Shown piece after piece: positions 21,801 to 30,722 of a stretch of 64,000 nucleotides of DNA. Position numbers and translations under genes: made by a program. The notes beneath the pieces were generated by a model. The model did no database searches, was not told the origin of the DNA, and was given only the letters and a program-made list of their open reading frames with translations. The DNA is from Cordylochernes scorpioides (Eukaryota > Arthropoda > Arachnida > Pseudoscorpiones > Chernetidae): contig CP092865.1 of NCBI GenBank assembly GCA_030710605.1, positions 137,745,120 through 137,809,119 on the forward strand, written 5' to 3'. Each line of letters begins with the position of its first letter. Position 1 is the first letter of the stretch.

Positions 21801-24192
21801 TGTTGTACCCTCTAGAATGACACTTTGCTGCAGCTGTCAGTGCCAGCCTCCAAGGCCTGCCACATTGTGGAGACCCTCCTCCAACATGAGGATGTCAAAC
21901 TGGCCGGACTGGGAGCCCGGGACTCTCTCAGACTGGAAGCCGGACTGTGTCTGTATGGACATGACATCTCTGAGGATACCACTCCTGTGGAGGCCTCCCT
22001 GGCCTGGACCATAGGTAAACCTATCACATGGGATACAGTCATCATACAGTACTTAGATACTACAATTCCATCTAAATATGTGTCGGTGTGAACTACACTC
22101 ATGGACAAAACTTAAGGAAGTTGTACATTTCAGCATGTATATCAGGACAATAACTCTGAACTTCAACTGACCCAGTTGATAGACCTCAGCAAGGGTCCCA
22201 CTCCAGGGATATAGAGGAGCTGCGTCTGTACTCATGTTAGAGTCGGCAGCAAAGGCGTCTGCTTCCATGTTAGGAACGGCCTCAAACTACAGGCAAAGTC
22301 AGACTTTCACCAAAGTGTGCCTGGATCATGGTGCCATGATCAACGAAAGCTGCACCCCTACACCCCATTCCATGAGATCAGAAAGCTCGAGGAGCATGAA
22401 CTCATTGAATTCGTGTAATCTTTACACAAGGGGATAAGAAACAACAACAACAACATAACTCTGAAAGATATTTGATACACACCGACCTTTAATTAAAAAG
22501 TCATATATATTGGATCAAAATAATAATTTATTTACCAATATTTCAGTTTGCTGAACACCAACCTTTTTCAAGGTTTAACAATGTATTTATGTTAACAATT
22601 AATATACCCTGAAAAAGGTTGGTGTTCATCTAACTAAAATATTGGTAAAAAAAATATTATTTTTATCAAATATATATATATGCCTTTTTAAAACAATATT
22701 TATGGATGGCTCTATTTTCAAAACAGTTACTTCTATTGAAGACACCCTCGATGACCAGTGGCATCAAAGACTTTCCACTTCCTTAAGTTTTTTCCATGAG
22801 TGTATATCCACAGAATATCCAAATACGGTTGAACCTCACAATGACATCATTAATTGGAGGGAAACTGTTGTTATATAACCATGTTGTTGTAATTCTGGTT
22901 AAACTAATTATAACATGAAATATGGGACTCTTTAGTCACAAGGTAATAAGACCAAATAAATGAATAGTGTGCGATGTTTCAGTAAAAGCGTTGTTACCAT
23001 CTTCAGACAAAAGTGTTGAATGAGAAAAAAATATCACAGCATGTATTAAATAGTTATTGTTATCAAGTGTGTAAACAAGAAAACATGCTGTGATATTTTT
23101 TCTCATTCAGTACTTTTGTCTGAAGATGGTAACAACGCTGCTACCGAAATGTCACACACTATTTATTTATTTGAATTTGATCTTATTACCTTGTGTTTAT
23201 AATCTATAACCCAAATTGAGCCTTATCATGGGACTTAAGTGTTATCATGTTATAACCAAGTTGTTAGAATTAGATTCCACTGTTGGTGTGAGCTCTAACC
23301 CTCTGTCATTCCTGTGTGGCTCAGGAAAACGACGCAGGACTGAAGCCAACTTCCCAGGAGCCGACGTCATTCTGGCTCAGCTGAAGAACAAGCCGGAGAA
23401 GCGGAGAGTTGGACTTAAGTCAACAGGTGCCGTACCTCGAGGTGAGTGGTACTCTGTGTGGTGGAATACTTTAAATAAATAAATACACAACTTAAGGTAA
23501 TAAAACCAAATCTAAATATATAAATAGTGTGCGATGTTTCGGTAACAGCGTTGTTATCATCTTCAGACAAAAGTACTGAATGAGAAAATTTACCACAGCA
23601 TGTTTTAAATAGTAAAGTTATCAAGCGTGTAAACAAGATATCAGATTTTCCTAGAAAATTTCTTAGATTTTTTCTAGATTCTTTTTCTTGGAATTTTTCT
23701 TCGAAAACTATTTTCTTCTTATCTGCTATCTTGTTTGCACACTTGATAACAGTAACTATTTAAAAACATGCTGTGATATATTTTTTCATTCAGTACTTTG
23801 TCTGATGATGGTTAACAATGCTGTTACTGAAACGTCACACACTCTTTATTATTTATTTGGATTTGGTCTTATTACGTTATGTTTATAATCTATAATACAA
23901 ATTGTGCCTTACCATAAATTTATACTTGTAGCAAAATATGATGCTACATCTCTGAATGTATCCTGGTGTGACAGAGGGGACCCAGCTCCAGACAGAAGCA
24001 GGACAGTCTCTAGGTTCTGTCACCAGTGGATGTCCCTCCCCAGAGCTCAAGACCAACATCGCCATGGCCTACGTCCCCCGTGATATGGCCAAGGTTGGCA
24101 CAGGACTGCTCTATGTCCTGAGGAACAAAACCTTCCCGGCTCAAGTAGCCAAGATGCCATTTGTCCCCACCAAGTATTATCTTAAGAAGTAA
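15727..24192 (+). CDS. AMT: Aminomethyltransferase (glycine cleavage T-protein), partial gene, right copy
   Basis: This is the mirror copy of the left gene, with six exons at 15727-15875, 16356-16437, 18719-18864, 21834-22014, 23325-23441 and 23975-24192. All splice sites and phases are kept, so about 264 codons read without a break. The catalytic-region motifs [23 protein letters not shown] and [11 protein letters not shown] are intact, and the protein ends in [12 protein letters not shown]. The second large intron carries a LINE and the third the tandem foldback array and a SINE. As in the left copy, the N-terminal third is absent: nothing between the gap and 15727 resembles T-protein. As assembled it cannot encode a complete mitochondrial enzyme. 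Either the upstream exons are lost in the gap or misplaced, or this is a truncated duplicate. Confidence 0.88.
16356..16437 (+). CDS. AMT: AMT right copy, exon b
   Basis: This 82-bp exon encodes [28 protein letters not shown]. The acceptor is GTCAG and the donor GTAAGT, with the same length and phases as the left copy. Confidence 0.88.
16960..17071. repeat. Minimal perfect foldback repeat, mirror of 8764-8877
   Basis: Two inverted ends share one GGTAACAACGCTGTTACC hairpin, giving a stem of about 50 bp on either strand. Confidence 0.85.
17180..18545 (-). mobile_element. 5'-truncated non-LTR retrotransposon with RNase H and (AAC)n tail
   Basis: GATGAAGTG flanks both sides (17171-17179 and 18546-18554), and the left arm has one copy at the empty site near 8655-8665. 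On the minus strand the element starts inside the end of the reverse transcriptase ([30 protein letters not shown]), continues through an RNase H domain and ends in an (AAC)n tail. This layout is that of I/Jockey-group LINEs. Confidence 0.9.
17222..18545 (-). pseudogene. LINE RT C-terminus and RNase H, frameshifted
   Basis: The reading starts in the RT thumb region and reaches RNase H with YTDGS, a Glu in [10 protein letters not shown], and in another frame [18 protein letters not shown] followed by [20 protein letters not shown], a zinc-binding tail. At least one frameshift separates the two parts near 17750-17830, close to where the third RNase H Asp lies. There is no endonuclease or RT catalytic core, so it is a dead 5'-truncated copy. 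Confidence 0.85.
18719..18864 (+). CDS. AMT: AMT right copy, exon c
   Basis: This 146-bp exon contains [14 protein letters not shown]. The acceptor is GTCCAG and the donor GTAACA. Confidence 0.9.
18926..19108. mobile_element. MITE family A
   Basis: Ends CAGTGAAACCTCCCTATAAA and CATGGAGTATGTTCTACTG. One end has small insertions compared with the mirror at 8113-8290. Confidence 0.65.
19228..19530 (+). mobile_element. tRNA-derived SINE with 13-bp target duplication
   Basis: GATAAAGTACAAT stands on both sides (19215-19227 and 19531-19543). The head (19228-19302) folds as a tRNA-like sequence with a B box GGTTCGATTCC and a TTGG-TTTTCGA-CCAA anticodon-like arm. The body follows an A run, and the tail is (AAG)n. 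It is not a functional tRNA because the acceptor ends do not pair well. Confidence 0.85.
19566..19774. repeat. Two foldback remnants
   Basis: Remnants at 19566-19628 and 19685-19774 mirror 7597-7665 and 7454-7543. Only the outer ends and GACGTCTCGTTAACAGCC are recognisable. Confidence 0.55.
19822..20486. repeat. 166-bp tandem array of the foldback repeat, four copies
   Basis: The boundary GGTATAATTTGGATAATAG recurs at 19822, 19988, 20154 and 20320, exactly 166 bp apart. Each unit carries both inverted halves with CTGATGATGG or CTGATGGTGG boxes and CCAAAATGTC, i.e. A in place of the catalytic G12. The mirror site has one unit. Confidence 0.9.
20743..20902. mobile_element. MITE family B, right arm only
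   Basis: The TIRs CAGTTAAACCTGTCTATAGC and their complement are flanked by TA. No element is found at the corresponding left-arm site. Confidence 0.75.
20944..21117. mobile_element. MITE family A
   Basis: Ends CAGTGCAACCTCCC and GAGAGGTTATACTG are flanked by TA. It is the uninterrupted counterpart of 6330-6726. Confidence 0.65.
21119..21394. repeat. Degenerate foldback repeat, mirror of 6053-6325
   Basis: The ends match the family. The centre holds the GGTGGTACAGCTAGTGAAGC segment also seen, inverted, in the left arm. Confidence 0.65.
21390..21725 (+). mobile_element. SINE-like repeat, mirror of 5715-6050
   Basis: A GC-richer body with GGGCTCAGCTGGCCCGGCTG and CTCCTAATCCAGGGATACAG ends in an (A)AGAAAGAAGAAGAAG tail. 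Confidence 0.5.
21834..22014 (+). CDS. AMT: AMT right copy, exon d
   Basis: This 181-bp exon contains [18 protein letters not shown] and [13 protein letters not shown]. The acceptor is GCTGCAG and the donor GTAAAC. Confidence 0.92.
22096..22802. mobile_element. MITE family C enlarged by an insertion
   Basis: Ends CACTCATGGACAAAACTT and AAGTTTTTTCCATGAGTG are TA-flanked. Inside, the repeat at 22176-22456 splits the ATAACTCTGAA word, which appears on both sides and looks like its target duplication. Confidence 0.65.
22176..22456 (+). mobile_element. SINE-like element sharing the LINE 3' end
   Basis: The last 70 bp (CTCGAGGAGCATGAACTCAT, GAATTCGTGTAATCTTTACA, GGGGATAAGAAACAACAACA) equal the 3' end of the LINE at 17180-18545, including the (AAC)n tail. 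The upstream body (TATAGAGGAGCTGCGTCTG) is different and resembles the SINE-like repeat at 21390-21725. This looks like a SINE mobilised by that LINE. Confidence 0.6.
22939..23192. repeat. Foldback repeat, mirror of 4730-4985
   Basis: The plus half reads CTGAAGA..CTACCGAAATGTC. A direct copy is at 41590-41837. Confidence 0.8.
23325..23441 (+). CDS. AMT: AMT right copy, exon e
   Basis: This 117-bp exon encodes [20 protein letters not shown] to GAVPR, with a GTGAGT donor. Confidence 0.92.
23494..23878. repeat. Long foldback repeat, mirror of 4045-4428
   Basis: This palindrome of about 385 bp lies between AMT exons e and f and has the extended CTAGAAAA/TTTTCTAG inner stem. Confidence 0.8.
23975..24192 (+). 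CDS. AMT: AMT right copy, terminal exon f
   Basis: This 218-bp exon ends in TAA and encodes [23 protein letters not shown] to the [12 protein letters not shown] terminus. The first AATAAA in the 3' direction is about 150 bp downstream, inside the flank of a MITE. Confidence 0.92.
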
Positions 24193-24340
24193 CGTAACCT
24201 CACAGCGCAGTGCCATAACATTCCTTTTTATTTTTATTATTTTACTCTTATTGTGTAGCTTTTAATACAAAGCAATAATGCGTTATCTATATTTAAGGAA
24301 TGAAGACATTAAGATGCGAATGTTTCTTTTCACAAATAAA

Positions 24341-24673
24341 TCAAACTTCTACTGTCTTTACTGCGATGAAAAAAAATATTGGGAGGGCCTGGCTGGTAAA
24401 CCCTCCTAGCAGTTTCACCAATTTAATCTACCAGACCGCTTCTTAGAGCTCTAATACTGTATTGGATCATTCTGCTTATATATGCTGCACTGAAGGGTGG
24501 AATCTTAGAAATGGGATTCAAGCAAACTATGGACATAAGCTTTTAGGACAGTAGAGTTACATATAAATATTTGCATCGAGCTATGCTCTTTTACAAACAA
24601 TAAGGACAAGTTACTGATGAGCCAAGCCCTCCCAATATAATTTTTCATCACAGTAAGGACAGTAGAAGTTTGA
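24341..24673. mobile_element. MITE family E
   Basis: Long inverted repeats begin TCAAACTTCTACTGTC. It begins about 150 bp downstream of the AMT stop codon in all three copies. Confidence 0.7.
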
Positions 24674-24707
24674 TGATAAAGCACAATTTGGATTATAGAT
24701 TAAAATA

Positions 24708-24896
24708 AAAGAAAATAAGACCTAATCCAAATAATTTATTAGTGTGTGACGTTTCAGCAACATTGTCACCATCATTAGACAAAAGGAAAAAAAAATATCA
24801 TTTTTTTTTAAATTCTTTTGTCTGATGATGGTGACAATGTTGCTGAAACGTCACACACTAATAAATTATTTGGATTAGGTCTTATTTTCTTTTATT
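24708..24896. repeat. Foldback repeat, GGTGACA subfamily
   Basis: The plus half keeps CTGATGATGG and GAAACGTCACACAC. The homopolymer centre (A and T runs) differs in length between the copies. Confidence 0.8.
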
Positions 24897-24899
24897 TTA

Positions 24900-25747
24900 G
24901 TAGAAGTTTGATTTATTTGTGAAAAGAAACATTCACGCCTTAATGTTTTCATTCGTTAAATTGTAGCTTTTTAAAATAAGTTTAAGCGGGTAATTTTAGT
25001 CTAGTTAGTATTACTAAGAATAATTATGTGTATTATTTGTTTTATATATGGATGATTTGGTTTTAAGGGAGAATCCACAAAGTTGACAGTCCATTCATCA
25101 AATCTCACACACCGCAGCTAATCAACTACCTTTATGAGAATTTGTACATTGATTGGTCAATTTTTGTTGTTGTTGTTGTTATCACTAATTCCTTTTTTGT
25201 TGTTGTTACATTTAGATAAACAAAGTTTTTATATGGGGGGAAGGGGAGATTTAAGTTTAAAAAGTTGTGATTTTACCAAATTTTGACACTCTGCAATCAT
25301 CAAACACTTAGTAGAATCTGTTAAAAATTATGAATAAATTATAAAAATGTGGACCAAGTTGAATGTTAGCATTAATGCAAATAGAAACAGCTGCCTATAA
25401 TAAATGTCCCTATTTTTTAACATTTTCTCCATAGTTTATTAATGGAGTTATTATCAGTAAGTTTGAATGCCAAAACTTTATCAACCATTTCGATCTAATT
25501 TGTTTTTATTGAATCTTTAGATTTTAAGTTATATATTCTACTAAACATTGGTATATTTTGGTGTTATCCTGTTGCATTTCTATAACCAAGAATTATACCA
25601 AAAACTTACCTACAAAATCAATCCATCTAAGTGCCAAAATCATTTTTTACTCGAGGAAAATTAAGAGAAGTTAATTATTTGATTAGTAATTATATGTTTT
25701 CTATATTTATTTTTAGATTAACATTGTTTTTATTTAAAGTTTATATA
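24900..25747. other. AT-rich downstream DNA without genes
   Basis: I see no ORF or structured element here beyond (GTT)n runs near 25165 and 25200. It is shared with the left arm (1960-3036) and with 45210-46060. Confidence 0.5.
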
Positions 25748-25910
25748 CAGTTAAACCTGTCTATAATGCCCCCTCTAAATAGCGCTACCCTCTCTATAGC
25801 GCCCGATTTTAAATACGTAGTACAATGCCATATTTACATTAAAAGTGACCTGTCTATAGCACCCTATTTTGGTGAGTCCCAAGAGGGGGTGCTATAGACA
25901 GGTTCAAATG
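25748..25910. mobile_element. MITE family B
   Basis: This is the mirror of 1780-1956: CAGTTAAACCTGTCTATA at the left end, a slightly degraded right end (GACAGGTTCAAATG), TA-flanked. Confidence 0.75.
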
Positions 25911-26638
25911 TATATACATATATTTTTTTTATTATGGTGTTGTTTAAGCCAGAAAATGTGGCATTATTCATAGTCAAAATAGTCTAGTTTCAAAATATTT
26001 CTCAGATTGAAAATTGAATTTTGACTAAAGAACACCTACATTTGGATGAACAAGTTACCTAACTTTCTCACGATGACACTGTTGCAGGGAAATCCTTGAG
26101 AACGGTGGGTAGCCTGTTCTTTCAAATAGTTTTCAGTTTCTTTGATCTTAAGCAAATTTCTAGCGATGCATTGTTCCTCTACCTTGAAATCTCTTCTTTT
26201 TATATCTTCCTAGCTTCCCATCCAGTCCATCAGGCCAATTCTTCCTTCTGTTCTCTTTCCATTCCATTTTTACCTTCCAGAACTTTCTCTCTCCATCCAT
26301 TTCTTCTTATCTCCCATTCAATTCTTTCTATCTGTTTTCTGATGGATTTCAATCTGCACTTCAGTTCTTCTCCCAATAATTCAAGACTTCCTCTCTTTCA
26401 ATATCCATGTTTTTTTTCTTCCATTCTCTTCCAGATTCACATTTCAAATGCTTCTAATCTTCAATTTTAAACTGATTTTCAAAATCCAAGGATATTTATA
26501 TACACACTCATAGACAAAATTTAAGAAAGTTGTACCTTTTAGCATGTATATCAGGATTCAATCAATAACTTTGAAAGATATTTGATACACAGTGACCTTT
26601 ATTGATAATGCACAATTTGAATTATAGATTATAAACAC

Positions 26639-26835
26639 AAGGTAATAAGACCAAATCCAAATAAATAAATAGTGTGTGACATTTCGGTAACAGCATTGTT
26701 ACCATCTTCAGACAAAAGTACTGAATTCATTATTCTCTCTATTCTCTTCCATTCAGTACTTTTGTCTGAAGATGGTAACAACGCTGTTACCGAAACGTCA
26801 CACTATTTATTTATTTGGATTTGGTCTTATTACCT
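26639..26835. repeat. Foldback repeat, mirror of 904-1068
   Basis: A complete palindrome that holds the most canonical ribozyme-like half in the window (26763-26804). Confidence 0.85.
26763..26804 (+). ncRNA. Putative small hammerhead ribozyme, best match
   Basis: Positions 26766-26772 read CTGAAGA (C3 to A9). Stem II is GGTAACA (26774-26780) with TGTTACC (26785-26791) and loop ACGC. G12-A13-A14-A15 are 26792-26795, then C, G, T and C17 at 26799. TGT (26763-26765) can pair with ACA (26800-26802) as stem I. Stem III is reduced to the self-complementary ACGT, so cleavage would need a dimer. The unpaired U at 26773 is unexpected. Confidence 0.48.
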
Positions 26836-27471
26836 TGTGTTCATGGAATTCCTGTAATCTTTACAAAAGGGAATAAGAAACAGAAACAAATTGTACTACC
26901 TCATCCCATATCTTGTAAAGTGTGTTTTACCCTCAATGAGTGCCAAATGCCAGAGTTTCTATTTAAAAGGACCAATCACCATTGTTGTTGTTGTTAAATA
27001 TGTAGCATTCCAAATTGCTATCTAGTCTCATGCCTAGTGAAATTGTTATATTGGATGTTTTTGTAGTTTTAAAATTTTGGATAAATTTACCCCTCAAATA
27101 AAATATAATTAGTTGTTTGTATGTGTCTTTATTTATTCTATTTACACACTGAGATCTGATTTTTGTTGAAAACAATGTCTTAAGTGGGGATACAGGCCTA
27201 TAATGTTCTATCAATATCAATTGAAGTTTTTGGATTTTGTTTCAATTTCTATACTTTGAACTCAATATAAGGTTGTGGGAAGATGGTATGCATGTAACAA
27301 AGAGGCATCTCTACCATTGTTGTTGTTGTTGTCGTGTCCAATAAAGAGCCTCAGATGTCCCCTTGGAAAATGGGTGCTGTTGCTACTCACCCGTTAAACC
27401 TCTCCGTTAAAAATGCTTTAAACACAATATTTTGATTAATCATGTTTACAGGTATATATGGTACAGTAGAA

Positions 27472-27653
27472 CCCCCATGAGAGGACACTTGCGCTAAAGG
27501 ACACCTCTCTATAAAGGACAGTTTTCATTTGCAAAATGACCATTTTTACTATTTAGTAACTCTTCAGTAAGAGGACACCTCTCTCTAAAGGACACTCTGG
27601 CTCTGCAATTAGGTGTTATCCTTTACAGGGAGGTTCTCAACTGTATATGGAGT
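27472..27653. mobile_element. MITE family A
   Basis: Ends CAGTAGAACCCCCATGAGAG and GGGAGGTTCTCAACTG, mirror of 121-300. Confidence 0.7.
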
Positions 27654-27944
27654 ATTTTTGTCATAATTTACCAAAACAGATGTTGTGGCTCATTTGTTAT
27701 CATCACCATATCATTCTGTGCTGGGGTGAGGAACCAAAGTGTGTTGTTTTATTGCATTTTCAACGGGAGAGATTTCTCTTTTGGTGATACTTTGAACTAT
27801 CCACCAGACTTCATCAGTCACATTGGAAACATTACTTTCTTGACATGTGACTTGTGACCATAGGTTCTTATAATTGTTCTATAAAACAATGACATAGATT
27901 GGGACAAGTCCCCTTCAGTCTATTTATTTATATTTTGTTAAACA

Positions 27945-28125
27945 CAAGGTAATAAGACCAAATCCAAATAAATAAATAGTGTGTGATGTCTCGGTAACAG
28001 TCTTGTTACCATCTACAGACAAAAGTACTGAATCCTTGAATCCTCAGTACTTTTGTCTGAAGATGGTAACAACGCTGTTACCTAAACAGCACACACTATT
28101 TATTTGAATTTGGTCTTATTACCTT
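27945..28125. repeat. Foldback repeat with decayed cores
   Basis: Ends as in the family. One half reads CTGAAGA..CCTAAACAGC and the other CTGTAGA..CCGAGACATC, so neither core is intact. Confidence 0.75.
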
Positions 28126-28396
28126 GTGTTTATAATCTATTATCCAAATTGTGCTTTATCATTTATATGTTTTTGTTAGTCCATTAAGTCAAGTTTGAAT
28201 TATGGTGACCATATGGACGAATGTTTTCCAATTTGATCTGATTAGGATTTTTCTAGGCTACCATCCACCTTTCAAGAAATAAATATTGTAATGTCCTGTC
28301 ATTTTCAAGACAAAAACAGAAAGAGAATATGGTTTTATGGGCTATTAACCAAATTGTATGATTTTCGAGCCATCTGTTTTGGTTAGTAGCCTTTAA

Positions 28397-28458
28397 AACC
28401 ATATTTTCTCTCTCTCTCTCTCTGGAAGAAATTCTTGTCAGTCTCTCTCTCTCTCTCG
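28397..28458 (+). repeat. (CT)n microsatellite, two tracts
   Basis: Two CT runs are separated by GGAAGAAATTCTTGTCAG. The direct copy near 48715-48762 has the same layout with different run lengths. Confidence 0.85.
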
Positions 28459-28638
28459 CGAAGGCTACCATCTACCAGTACCATCTTGGTCTTTAGTTGG
28501 TTAACACCAGCCATCACATTGAACCTGCCCACTTTGTGGGAAAGAATTCTCGCTGTTCATCGGTGGTGGAGTCTTTCCCGCGTGGGCGCTACTAATGAAG
28601 ACTTATATATAAATATATTTATTTTATATTTAACCTTA

Positions 28639-29361
28639 TCTATATATATATATATATATATAAATGAATGTATGTTGTATGTATGTGTGTGTCTGTTGTT
28701 TATGCCTGACCAAACCACTCATTGGAACTCCATGAAACTTTGAGAAGTTATTTAGTATAGTACTGGGAAGGTTTCTGAAAATAATTTCTTTAATATCTTG
28801 AATATACTTAGAGTTATTTGTAGATTTAAATCGCAAGCAGCGCCCCCATTGCGACGATGATAACAAGTTTTTTTATCTATAAGTTTTATTATCACTAAGT
28901 TTATTATCTTAAAGATTATTTATCAAAAGTAAGATTTTCTACCTATTAATTGCGCACAAGTCAAAGTTATCGAGTATTTTTCAAGGGACCAGGAAAAAAT
29001 GTTCACTAGATAAAACGATGATTTTGTAATGTAGAAAATTAGGAAAGACAAAATTCAGGATGACATGGCAATTTATTTGAGACAAGAATAATGATACAAT
29101 TCCAAGGCAAGATACTATTCCTTTAACTTCCAATTACTGAGGGAACCAATTAATATTGATTTTATTCAACTTATCGAGTATTTTTCAAGGGACCGGGAAA
29201 AAATGTTCACTTTATCGAGAGATTCAAATTTACGAGTTTCAAATTATCAAAATATATCTATTATTTTCTAAAATAAGTTTATAGAGAATTGTTTTAACAA
29301 ATGTTCGTTAGACAAACCTTTACTCGGGTAAAACCCGGGCGAAGCCGGGTACATCCGCTAG
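28639..29361 (+). mobile_element. Non-autonomous Helitron, family HA
   Basis: The element begins TCTATATATA and ends with an ACCCGGGCGAAGCCGGGT hairpin, 7 bp and CTAG. It sits between A and T as Helitrons do. It has no Rep/helicase ORF. The 3' junction CTAG|TTTCTTATAAAAATGAG is repeated at 57363-57383, so both copies descend from one insertion. Confidence 0.85.
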
Positions 29362-29405
29362 TTTCTTATAAAAATGAGTTTATTCCCATAGTTTTCCCAT
29401 GACAC

Positions 29406-29652
29406 TGTGGGGGCTGAAAGATTTCATTCCAGCCTACCGGGATGCCGCACCCCACCGTCGAGATATATAAACAGACGGCCGCCATAAATCACCAGGACAG
29501 CGGAGGAATCCACAGAGAGGACCAGACGTACATTCCGGGCTGCTGTGCTCTTTGTCTTCCCATATAAATGTAGCCAACAAGAAACTCCAATAAACACTAA
29601 CTTTGAGAGACTTTCTGAGCCATCGCTGGACCAGTAAATTCGACACACCACA
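29406..29652 (+). repeat. 5' LTR of gypsy 1
   Basis: It contains a TATATAA box (29464-29470) and an AATAAA signal (29589-29594), the elements expected for transcription start and polyadenylation in the LTR. Confidence 0.92.
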
Positions 29653-29675
29653 ATTGGTGAGCCGGATGTGATTGA
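29653..29675 (+). promoter_or_regulatory. Primer-binding site of gypsy 1
   Basis: TGGTGAGCCGGATGTGATT directly follows the LTR. It matches the complement of a tRNA-Trp 3' end with a few differences. Confidence 0.6.
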
Positions 29676-29877
29676 AAAGAAAAAGCATACGAAGATTTCA
29701 AGAGATAAAGAAATGCAAAAAGTGATTCAAGTTTGAAAAGAAGCATCATCCAGGATATCGGGATATCATCTCAAGACTAAGATAAGTTTTTATATTATCT
29801 TCCTTGTTATTTTATCTCAATATTTTTATTTTTAACTTTATCTCTAAGCTGTTGTGTCGAATTTAAATTTACGTAAA

Positions 29878-30672
29878 ATGGAAACAGAAAATAAGCCTAG
29901 CGATACCTCAGAAATATGCAAAGTTAGTGTTAAAATACCGCCTTTCTGGGTTGAAAAACCTGAAATATGGTTCTTCCAGGTAGAAGCACAGTTCAAAATA
30001 GGTGGAATTATTCAGGAAGACACTAAATTTAATTATTTGATCTCCCAATTAGAACCTAAATATATAGAAAACATTTGGGACATAATTAATAGCAAAAGCG
30101 ACAAAAAGTACTCTGAATGTAAATCACGACTACTTGAATTGTTCAGAGAAAGTGAAGGGTTGAGAATTAAAAAGTTAATTTCAGGTATTGAGCTCGGAGA
30201 CATGAAGCCGAGCCAGTTACTACAAAAGCTCAGATCCCTCGCTACTCCAGATATATCTGACAAATTAATAAAAACTTTATGGCTCGATAAACTGCCCACA
30301 TCCATAAAGAACATACTTATTGTAAGCGAAGAGGACATTAGCAAATTGGCCATAATGGCCGATAAAATAAATGAAATAAACTCTTCCAAAGAAATATATG
30401 ATACGGAAGTGCCTTCTTCATCAACAGATCGCTTGATCGCCAAATTGGAAGATCTTGAACGGCAGGTGTCCGAATTGAGACTGGATAGATCTAGATCTCG
30501 ATCCAAAAATAGGACTCAGTCAAGACCGAGAAGTAATTCTCAAAGATCTTTCGATCCAAAAGGGAAATACTGCTATTACCATTTTAGATTTGGTCCTAAT
30601 TGCTTGCAAAATAAATGCAGATCTCCGTGCAGTTGGAATGAGTCGGAAAACTCCAACTGGCGGACAGAGTAG
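29878..30672 (+). CDS. Gypsy 1 Gag
   Basis: This 264-codon ORF starts at the ATG in GTAAAATGG. The N-terminal and middle part is the capsid-like domain of arthropod-type gypsy Gag (PPFWVEKPEIWFFQVEAQF, about residues 20-40). An Arg/Ser-rich stretch (RSRSRSKNRTQSRPRS) follows, then one zinc finger with Cys, His, Cys, Cys order (CYYH..C..KC..PC), the CHCC finger described for CsRn1-like elements. Gag forms the cytoplasmic virus-like particle. The ORF is open over its whole length; pol follows in another frame about 50 bp downstream. Confidence 0.85.
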   Translation: METENKPSDTSEICKVSVKIPPFWVEKPEIWFFQVEAQFKIGGIIQEDTKFNYLISQLEPKYIENIWDIINSKSDKKYSECKSRLLELFRESEGLRIKKLISGIELGDMKPSQLLQKLRSLATPDISDKLIKTLWLDKLPTSIKNILIVSEEDISKLAIMADKINEINSSKEIYDTEVPSSSTDRLIAKLEDLERQVSELRLDRSRSRSKNRTQSRPRSNSQRSFDPKGKYCYYHFRFGPNCLQNKCRSPCSWNESENSNWRTE

Positions 30673-30722
30673 CGACAAGCTCTTCTGCTGGCATTCAGGA
30701 TTGTCGCAATCTCCGATTATTT

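Larger units (their letters stand above)
12986..28607 (+). repeat. Right arm of the inverted duplication
   Basis: This is the reverse-complement partner of 1-12325. It is longer because it holds a 1.37-kb LINE (17180-18545), a four-copy 166-bp tandem array, a 76-bp minisatellite and a composite SINE-like insertion near 22.2 kb. The part from about 22765 is repeated again, in direct orientation, at 41425-48912. Confidence 0.85.

Noticed and set aside
26096..26470. 124-codon ORF rich in Phe, Ser and Leu
   Set aside because: It comes from a pyrimidine-rich non-coding tract. The direct copy at 46409 is broken by an indel and the composition is low-complexity.
28638..28866. Autonomous Helitron with Rep/helicase
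   Set aside because: Only 723 bp with no long ORF; it is a non-autonomous element.
30033..30506. Minus-strand ORF of 157 codons
   Set aside because: It is a shadow of gypsy 1 gag.
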